A stretch of DNA of 64,000 bases from VRUE01 sp963703335 (GTDB lineage: Bacteria; Actinomycetota; Thermoleophilia; Solirubrobacterales; 70-9). The DNA is taken from the NCBI GenBank assembly GCA_963703335.1, contig OY969812.1, positions 2,852,001-2,916,000 on the forward strand. The letters are read 5' to 3'. A model generated the notes under the pieces. It saw nothing but the letters and a program-made list of their open reading frames with translations, was not told where the DNA came from and ran no database searches. A program made the translations under genes and the position numbers. Numbering within the stretch: the stretch's first letter is position 1; the number at the start of each line of letters is the position of its first letter. Positions 53,455-61,800 of this stretch are shown piece by piece.

Positions 53455-54717
53455 GTGTACCAGGTCGAAGCCTCACGAGCGTTGTTGCGCCCCCGTACGT
53501 GGGCGCCCTCCTCGGCGCGCATCTCGGTGCCCCGCAACGTCGTCATGCTCGGCCTGGTCAGCATGCTCACCGATATCTCGGCCGAGATGGTGGCAACGGT
53601 GCTGCCGCTGTACCTCGTCTTCTCGCTTGGCGTTACGCCACTGGTGCTCGGTGCTGTTGACGGGCTCTACCGCGGCGCCGCCGCGATCGTCCAGGTGGCC
53701 AGCGGCCTCGTCTCGGACCGCTGGCAGCGCCACAAGGAGGTTGCGGCGATCGGCTACGGGCTCTCGGCCGTCTGCAAGATTGGCCTTGTTGCTGTCGGGG
53801 CTTCGGTTGGCGCGATCGGCTCGCTGGTCACCGTCGACCGGGTGGGCAAGGGCATGCGCACGGCGCCGCGCGACGCGCTGATCTCGCTCTCGAGCACGAA
53901 GGCCGGTCTGGCGACCTCCTTCGGAGTGCACCGCGCGATGGACAGCGCCGGCGCCATGCTGGGGCCGCTGGTCGCCTTCGGGATCTTGCTGGCCGCGCCG
54001 GCGCGTTTCGACGCCGTCTTCGTGATCAGCACCCTCTTCGCCTTCCTCGGCCTCGCCGTGCTGGTGCTCGCGGTTCAGGGTCGGCCACGGCGGGCGCCCA
54101 AGGCAGCAGCTGAGGGACCTTTGCGCCGGGTCGCGCTGGATGTCCTGCGCGACGGTCGCTTCAGGGTCCTCTTGCTCGCCGCCGGGGGGCTGGCGCTGGC
54201 CAGTGTCTCCGACGTGCTGATCTACGTCGGCCTGCAGCGGCAGTCTGAGTTCGAGCCGACGGTCTTCCCACTGCTCTTCGTCGTCACCGCGGTCGTCTTC
54301 ATGGTCCTGGCGATCCCAGTCGGCCGCCTCGCCGACCGGATTGGCCGGGTGCCGGTGCTTCTAGGCGGCCACGCGCTGCTGCTGCCGGTGTACGGCATTC
54401 TGCTCTCTTCGGGGGTGGGGACGACCGCCGTCTGCCTCTCTCTCGTCTCCCTGGGCGCCTACTATGCCGCTACGGATGGAGTCACCACGGCGTTGGCGGG
54501 GGCGATTTTGCCCGAGCGGTTGCAGGCGAGCGGGATTGGCCTGCTCGTGACGGTGGTCAGCCTCGGCCAGTTTGGTTCTTCGATCGCTTTTGGCGCGCTT
54601 TGGTATGCGCTGGGGCTGGAAAGCGCCGTCCTTCTCTTCGGGGCGGCCTTGGTATTTGCTCTCGTCGTCTCCGTCCCGCTGCTGATGCGTCTCCAGCGGG
54701 AGCCCCTGGTTGAGTAG
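53455..54717 (+). CDS. MFS transporter
   Basis: A 420-residue major facilitator with about twelve helices. A 25-residue basic N-terminus precedes VVMLGLVSMLTDISAEMVAT. The cytoplasmic loop 2-3 motif is GLVSDRWQRHKEVAAIGYG, DRVGKGMRTAPRDALISLSS is the conserved motif after helix 4, and VGRLADRIGRVPVLLGGH repeats it in the second half. The GKGxRxxPRDA motif is typical of a group of MFS transporters of unknown substrate often annotated as drug exporters. The start is GTG 53455. It overlaps the next gene by 8 bases. Confidence 0.88.
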   Translation: MYQVEASRALLRPRTWAPSSARISVPRNVVMLGLVSMLTDISAEMVATVLPLYLVFSLGVTPLVLGAVDGLYRGAAAIVQVASGLVSDRWQRHKEVAAIGYGLSAVCKIGLVAVGASVGAIGSLVTVDRVGKGMRTAPRDALISLSSTKAGLATSFGVHRAMDSAGAMLGPLVAFGILLAAPARFDAVFVISTLFAFLGLAVLVLAVQGRPRRAPKAAAEGPLRRVALDVLRDGRFRVLLLAAGGLALASVSDVLIYVGLQRQSEFEPTVFPLLFVVTAVVFMVLAIPVGRLADRIGRVPVLLGGHALLLPVYGILLSSGVGTTAVCLSLVSLGAYYAATDGVTTALAGAILPERLQASGIGLLVTVVSLGQFGSSIAFGALWYALGLESAVLLFGAALVFALVVSVPLLMRLQREPLVE

Positions 54718-55702
54718 GGGTCGCAAGCTCGCGCTGGCGTCGGTGACGGCGCTCTGCGTGCTCGGCGGTCTCGTTTACCTACTCGTCGCCGCGCTCAGCC
54801 CTAACGAGGTGACCAGCGACGCCCGACCGGCGAGCGCTGGGGGCGCCGAGCTGGAGGGCTCGCAGTTGATGGTGCGGGCGGTCGATCGCGACGACCCTCG
54901 TCTCAACGGTCGGGTCTTCGTCATCAGGCAAGGGCGCCCGCAGCAACTGGCAGGGGCAGAGCTGGCCTGCGAGCGGGTCTACTTTGCCGCCGGCCGTGGA
55001 CTCTGCCTCGCCACCGCGGAGACCGGCATCGACTATGAAGCGACGGTCTTCGACTCCTCGCTGGCAGCTCTGCACACCCTGCCCTTGGCCGGCGTGCCCT
55101 CGCGCGCCCGGGTCTCGCCGGACGGGCGCTACGGGGCAATCACCGTCTTCGCCAACGGCCACGCCTACCTTGGCTCCGGCGGGTTCTCGACCGCGACCAC
55201 GCTCGTCGATATGCGCAACGGTGAGACACTCGCCAACCTTGAGGACTTCACCGTCTTCAAGGACGGCCGCCGCTTCGACGCCGTCGATTTCAACTTCTGG
55301 GGCGTGACTTTCGCAAAGGATCCGAACCGATTCTTTGCGACGCTTCGCACCGACGGGCACTACTACCTCGTCGAAGGCGACGTTCGCGGGCGGACGATGC
55401 GGATCCTGCGTGACGGGGTGGAGTGTCCCTCGCTCTCGCCGGACGGCAGCCGCATCGCCTTCAAGAGTCGCATCGGCGACCAGAACCGCTGGCGCCTCAA
55501 GGTTCTCGACCTGGCGACGCTGCGTGACCATCCGGTCACCGAGCGAAGGCCGATCGACGACCAGGTTGAGTGGCTCGATGCGGCGACGCTCGTCTACTCG
55601 GACGGCTTCGACGTCTACACCGTTCCGGCCGACGGCAGCGGCCAACCTCGTCTCGTTCTCCATGATGCGACCTCGCCGACAGCGCTTCGATCTAACCCTT
55701 AA
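54710..55702 (+). CDS. Membrane-anchored TolB-like beta-propeller protein
   Basis: A 330-residue protein. A basic start and one helix (LALASVTALCVLGGLVYLLV) anchor it, and the rest faces outward. Propeller blades repeat the DGxxI/A motif with WxL strands: RVSPDGRYGAITVFANGHAY, PSLSPDGSRIAFKSRIGDQN and DQVEWLDAATLVYSDGFDVY, as in TolB/WD40-like proteins. It probably binds protein or glycan at the cell surface. The start TTG 54710 overlaps the MFS stop; a later start would lose the anchor. The 105-base gap to 55808 has no gene. Confidence 0.8.
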   Translation: MSRGRKLALASVTALCVLGGLVYLLVAALSPNEVTSDARPASAGGAELEGSQLMVRAVDRDDPRLNGRVFVIRQGRPQQLAGAELACERVYFAAGRGLCLATAETGIDYEATVFDSSLAALHTLPLAGVPSRARVSPDGRYGAITVFANGHAYLGSGGFSTATTLVDMRNGETLANLEDFTVFKDGRRFDAVDFNFWGVTFAKDPNRFFATLRTDGHYYLVEGDVRGRTMRILRDGVECPSLSPDGSRIAFKSRIGDQNRWRLKVLDLATLRDHPVTERRPIDDQVEWLDAATLVYSDGFDVYTVPADGSGQPRLVLHDATSPTALRSNP

Positions 55703-55807
55703 GTAGAGGCTTAGGATTAGCCCTAGTTGAGGGTTGCCCGGTCTTCCGCGCGCCGGGCGTGGGATTGCGTCAAAAAAACACCCCCCGACGGTGCGTTGCT
55801 CTCACAG

Positions 55808-58800
55808 GTGGCCTACCCACGGATTTTCGCGTGCCTTTTCTCCCTGTCGCTTCTCTGCGGCCTACAGCTGGTGCTCTCGGACGGCGCTCTGGCGGGCCCC
55901 TGCGACCCCCCGAACAACGAGATCGTCTGCGAGAACTCGAAAACCGGCAATCCTCCGTCCGAATGGGACGTCGAAGGCTCGGGCGATTCCAGCATCCAGG
56001 GCTTTGCGACGAACATCAGCGTCGACCAGGGCGGAACGGCCAGCTTCAAGATCGACACCGACTCCGACAAATACCGCCTCGACATCTACCGGATGGGCTA
56101 CTACGGCGGCAACGGAGCGCGCAAGGTCGCGACCGTCAAACCGTCGGCGAGCCTGCCACAGGCCCAGTCCGCCTGTAAAACCGAAGCCTCGACGGGGCTG
56201 ATCGACTGCGGCAACTGGGCCGTCTCCGCCTCCTGGCCGGTGCCGGTGAGCGCGGTCTCGGGCATCTACTTCGCGAAGCTGGTCCGCGAAGACAAAGCGT
56301 CGAACGGCAGCCACATCGTCTTCATTGTCCGCGATGACGACGGCAAATCGGACCTGCTCTTCCAAACCTCGGACACCACCTGGGAGGCCTACAACGCCTA
56401 CGGCGGTAACAGCCTCTACCAGGGGGGTCCCGCGACCAACCCGAACCGCGCGTACAAGGTCAGCTACAACCGTCCGCTCGTCACCCGCGGGCCGATCGCC
56501 GAAGACAGCCCCTTCAACGCGGAGTACCCGATGGTCCGGTGGCTGGAGCGCAACGGCTACGACGTCAGTTATTTCACCGGGGTGGACGCGGACCGCAGCG
56601 GTGGCGAGATGCTCGAGCACAAGGCCTACCTCTCGGTCGGGCACGACGAGTACTGGTCGGGGCAGCAGCGGGCGAACGTCGAAGCCGCCCGGGACGCCGG
56701 CGTCGACCTCGCCTTCTTCAGCGGCAACGAGGTCTTCTGGAAGACCCGCTGGGAAAACAGCATCGACGGCTCGGGCACCGATCACCGCACTCTCGTCTGT
56801 TACAAGGAGACCCACGCCAACGCGAGGATCGATCCGAAACCGGGCGTCTGGACGGGGACCTGGCGCGATCCGCGCTTCGCTGGCGAAACCGACGGGGGGC
56901 ACCCGGAGAACGCGCTCACCGGCACGATCTTCGCGGTCAACTCTGGCACGTCGGCGATCGATGTCTCCGGTGAAGAAGGACAGCTGCGCCTCTGGCGCAA
57001 CACCGACATCACTTCGCTGGAGCCCGAGCAGACGACGACGCTCGGCGAAAAAACGCTTGGCTATGAGTGGGACGAGGAGCTCGACAACGGCTTGCGCCCA
57101 GCCGGCCTGGTCGATCTCTCCTCGACGACAGTCAACGTCTCCCAGAGGCTGCTCGACTACGGGTCGAGCTACGGCCCCGGAGCCGTCACCCATCACCTGA
57201 CTCTCTACCGGGCGCCGAGCGGAGCTCTGGTGTTCGGTGCCGGGACGGTGCAGTGGTCCTGGGGCCTGGACGGCGAGCATGATCGCGGCAACACGACGCC
57301 GGACTCGCGCATGCAGCAGGCGACCGTCAACCTGTTTGCCGACATGGGCGTGCAGCCGCAGACGCTGCAGGGGGCCCTGACCGCCGCGAGCGAAAGCAAA
57401 GACACGACGCCGCCGAAAACGACGATCGGCTCGCCGCTCGACGGCGCCAAAGTCGAGAGCGGGGAAAAACTGACGATCAGCGGCACCTCGACCGACGCGG
57501 TGGGAGAGGTCGACGGCGGCGAGGTGGGTGGCGTTGAGGTCTCCACCGACGGTGGCGAAACTTGGCACCCGGCAGAAGGTCGCGAAGCATGGACTTACTC
57601 CTGGACCCCGGGCGCCACCGGCGACGTAACGATCATGGCTCGCGCCGCCGACGACAGCGGCAACCTCGAGAGCCCGGGCGACTCGATCGACGTCGATGTG
57701 GTCACCGCGACCTGCCCGTGCTCGATCTGGGACAACTCCTTCAGCGCGCCCGAAGACTCGGACGCGGTCGCGGTCGAACTCGGGGTCAAGTTCCGCTCCG
57801 ACGTCGCCGGCCTGATCACCGGCATCCGCTTCTACAAGCCGCCCGGCGACACCGGTACTCACGTCGGCCACCTCTGGACCAAAGCCGGCGTCTCGCTCGC
57901 CGAAGTGACGTTCGCCGAAGAGAGCGCCTCGGGATGGCAGACAGCCAGCTTCGCCAAACCGGTCTCGATCGACGCCAACACGACCTACGTCGCCTCCTAC
58001 TACGCGCCGAAAGGCCACTACCCGAGCCTCTCCGGTTACTTCTCGCTGGTCGGCGTCGATGCGGATCCACTGCACGCGCTGGCCAACGGCATCGATGGGC
58101 CCAACGGCCTCTTCAAGTACGGGCCTGCCGGATCGCTCTTCCAGTCGGGGGGGCCGAACTCCTTCCAGGCGACCAACTACCTGGTCGATGTCGTCTTCGA
58201 AGAACAGACCGGGCCCGACCTGACGCCGCCGACGATCATCGCGCGCGCCCCGACCAGCGGGGCCTTGGGTGTGAGCACCAACGCCTCGGTCACGGCAACG
58301 TTCGACGAGGCGATGGACGCCGCGACCTTCACGACCGGCACCGTGCAGCTGAAGAATCCCTCCAACGCGATCGTGTCGGCGACGGTCAGCTACAGCTCGG
58401 CCTCCCGGACCGTGACGCTCGATCCAAGCGCGAGCCTGCAGTACTCCACCGCTTACAAAGCCACCGTCAAGGGAGGCTCGGGCGGCGTCAAGGACCTCGC
58501 CGGCAACGCTCTCGCGGCTGACTCGAGTTGGACCTTTACGACCGGCGCCGCGCCGCCACCGCCGCCTGACGACGGACCGGGCGGGCCGATCCTGGTGATC
58601 TCCAATAGCGGCAACAAGTTCAGCCGCTACTACGCGGAAATACTGCGCAGCGAAGGCCTCAACGAGTTCCTGACCAAGGACATCTCCACGGTGACGCCGG
58701 CCGTGCTCGGTTCCTACGACGTCGCCATCCTCGGCGACGGCGCGATCTCGGCGAGCCAGGCGTCGATGCTGGAAGCGTGGGTTACGGGGGGCGGGAACCT

Positions 58801-61800
58801 GATCGCGATGCGCCCCGACGCACAGCTGGCCGGACTGCTCGGCCTGAGCAGCGCCGGCAGCACGCTCTCCAACGCTTACATGAAAGTCAACACCGCGACC
58901 GGGCCCGGCAGCGGAATCGTCAACCAGACGATCCAGTTTCACGGCGCCGCCGATCGATACACGGCCCCCAGCGCGGAAACGATCGCGACGCTCTACTTCG
59001 ACGCCGCCACGGCGACCACAAACCCGGCGGTGACGCTGCGCAGCGTGGGCTCCAACGGCGGCCAGGCGGCCGCATTCAGCTACGACCTGGCCAAGTCAAT
59101 CGTCTATACGCGACAGGGCAATCCCGCCTGGGCGGGCGACGAGCGAGACGGCAGCGCGCCGATCCGTTCCGACGATCTCTTCTTCGGCGCCAAGGCCGGC
59201 GATGTCCAGTCTGACTGGGTTGACCTCAACAAGGTCGCGATCCCGCAGGCCGACGAGCAGCAGCGCCTGCTGACGAACCTGATCGAGCGCATGAACCGCG
59301 ACCGCCGCCCGCTGCCGAGATTCTGGTTCCTTCCCCGCGACGAGAAGGCCGCGGTGGTGATGACCGGCGACGACCACGGGCACGGCGGCACGGTTGGGCG
59401 CTTCAACCAGTACCAGGAAGACAGCCCTCCCGGCTGCTCCGTTGAACTGTGGGAATGCGTCAGGTCAACCTCCTACATCTATCCGGAGACGCCGATGACC
59501 GATGCCCAAGCGAACGCGTTTGTGGCAGCGGGCTTCGAGATCGGCGTTCACGTCACCACGAACTGCTTCAACTGGGCCAGTCAGGCGGCCCTCGAAACCA
59601 TCTTCTCGACTCAGATCGCGAACCTGGCATCGACCTTCCCGAGCCTGCCGGCGCCGACTACCAACAGGACGCACTGCATCGTCTGGAGCGATTGGGCGTC
59701 GCAGCCGAAGGTCGAGGAAAAAAACGGGATTCGCCTCGACACCACCTATTACTACTGGCCGGAAGGCTGGGTGAAAAACCGCCCCGGTCTCTTCACGGGT
59801 TCTGGGATGCCGATGCGGTTCGCCGACACCGACGGTTCGCTGATCGACGTCTACCAGGCAGCGACCCAGATGACCGACGAGTCGGGTCAGACCTATCCCT
59901 TTACGGTCAACACTCTGCTCGACAACGCGCTCGGAGCGGCGGGCTACTACGGCGTCTTCACCGCGAACATCCACACCGACAACGCCCAGATGGCGCAGTC
60001 GACGGCGATCGTCAACTCGGCGAAAGAACGCGACGTGCCGATCGTCTCGGCCCGCCAAATGCTGACCTGGCTGGACGGACGTAACTCCTCCTCGTTCGGC
60101 GGGCTCAATTGGACGGGAAGCAAACTCACTTTTTCGATCAACCCCGGCGTGGGCGCGACCGGCCTGCGGGCGATGCTGCCGCTCGACTCGGCCGCCGGGC
60201 AGCTGGTCAGCTTGGCGCGCGGCACCACCCCTGTCAGCACGACCACGCGGACGATCAAGGGCATCGAATACGCCTTCTTCGACGCGACCGCTGGTAGTTA
60301 CACGGCGACCTACGGAGCCGAACCCACCGCCGTCTCGCCGCCGTCTCCGGCCAACCAGAACTCACCAAAAGTCTCGGGCACCGCGCCCGCCGGCTCGACG
60401 GTACGGATCTACACGACCTCCGATTGCTCGGGTGCACCGATCGCGACCGTGACAGCGGCTCAGTTCGCCGCGGGTGCGACGGTCTCCGTCGCCGATAACA
60501 CGACCACGCAGTTCCGTGTCACGGCCACTCCCGCTGGGGGCAGCGCCTCGCCGTGCTCGGCGCCGATCGCCTACGTCGAGGACTCGGCGGCGCCGCAGAG
60601 TCAGGTCAACTCCGGTCCGGCCACGTCGACGGCCAGCCCGATCGCCGAATTCAATTTCTCCGGCGACGACGGCTCCGGCTCCGGGATCGCCTCCTTCCAG
60701 TGCCGCAGGGACTCGAGCCTCGAAGCGAGCTGGTCCACCTGCGTCTCGCCGGTGAAATACGAAGGTCTCGGCGAGGGAGCGCACAGCTTCGAACTGCGCG
60801 CGATCGACAAAGCTGGCAACGCCGACGCTTCACCGGCCGTCTACAACTGGACGATCGACACGACCGTGCCCGTCGTGACCATCGATTCGCTGTCCAAACC
60901 CGTCCTTGGCGCCAGCCAGACGACCGAAGTCACCTGGCACGCGAACGAGAACGGCGCCTTCGAGTTGAGAGTGGGGGGTACCAATTGCACCACCGGCACT
61001 GTCGCGGACTCGGGTAGTTACACCACCCAGCCCGCGCAACGCGTCTCGACGGTTTCCTCGGCACTGCTCAGTGAGGGAGCCAACACCCTGCGCCTCTGCC
61101 TGACCGATGCCGCCGCCAACCGGGGCTCGACCACCTCATCGGTGGCCAAGGACACGATCGCTCCGACCACCACGATCGACACCAACCCACCTGCGCTGAG
61201 CGCCAGCGCAGCCGCCAACTTCACTTTCTCCGGTGGCGATGGCGCGGGCTCCGGCATCGCCTCCTTTGAATGCCGCATAGACGGAGGCGCCTGGGCAGCT
61301 TGCACTTCGCCGAAGAGCTACGCCTCATTGCCTGACGGCGCTCATACCTTCGAAGTCAAAGCGATCGACAAAGGCGGCAACGCGGACGCCACCCCGGCGA
61401 TCTTCAACTGGAGCATCGACACGACCGCCCCGGCCACGACGATCGACTCCAATCCGCCGACGCTGACCGCTTCCACCAGCGCCAACTTCACCTTCTCGGG
61501 CACCGACGGCGCGGGCTCCGGCGTGGCTTCCTTCGAATGCCGCCGCGATGGCGGTACCTGGGCCAGCTGCACTTCACCCCAGAGCTATTCGGGCCTGGGC
61601 GATGGCGCCCACACCTTCGAAGTCAAAGCGATTGACAAAGCCGGCAACGGTGACGCGACACCCGCGACCTTCGGCTGGAACATTGACACCACCGCACCGA
61701 GCACCACGATCGACTCCAATCCGCCGGCGCTAAGTGCAAACTCGGGCGCCAACTTCACCTTCTCGGGCAACGACGGATCGGGCTCAGGAGTGGCTTCCTT

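Noticed and set aside
55862..58942. 1026-residue open frame on the minus strand
   Set aside because: It is antisense to the giant plus-strand protein, whose domains and signal peptide are recognisable. The minus frame has no recognisable domain and an Arg/Asp/Val-rich GC-driven composition.
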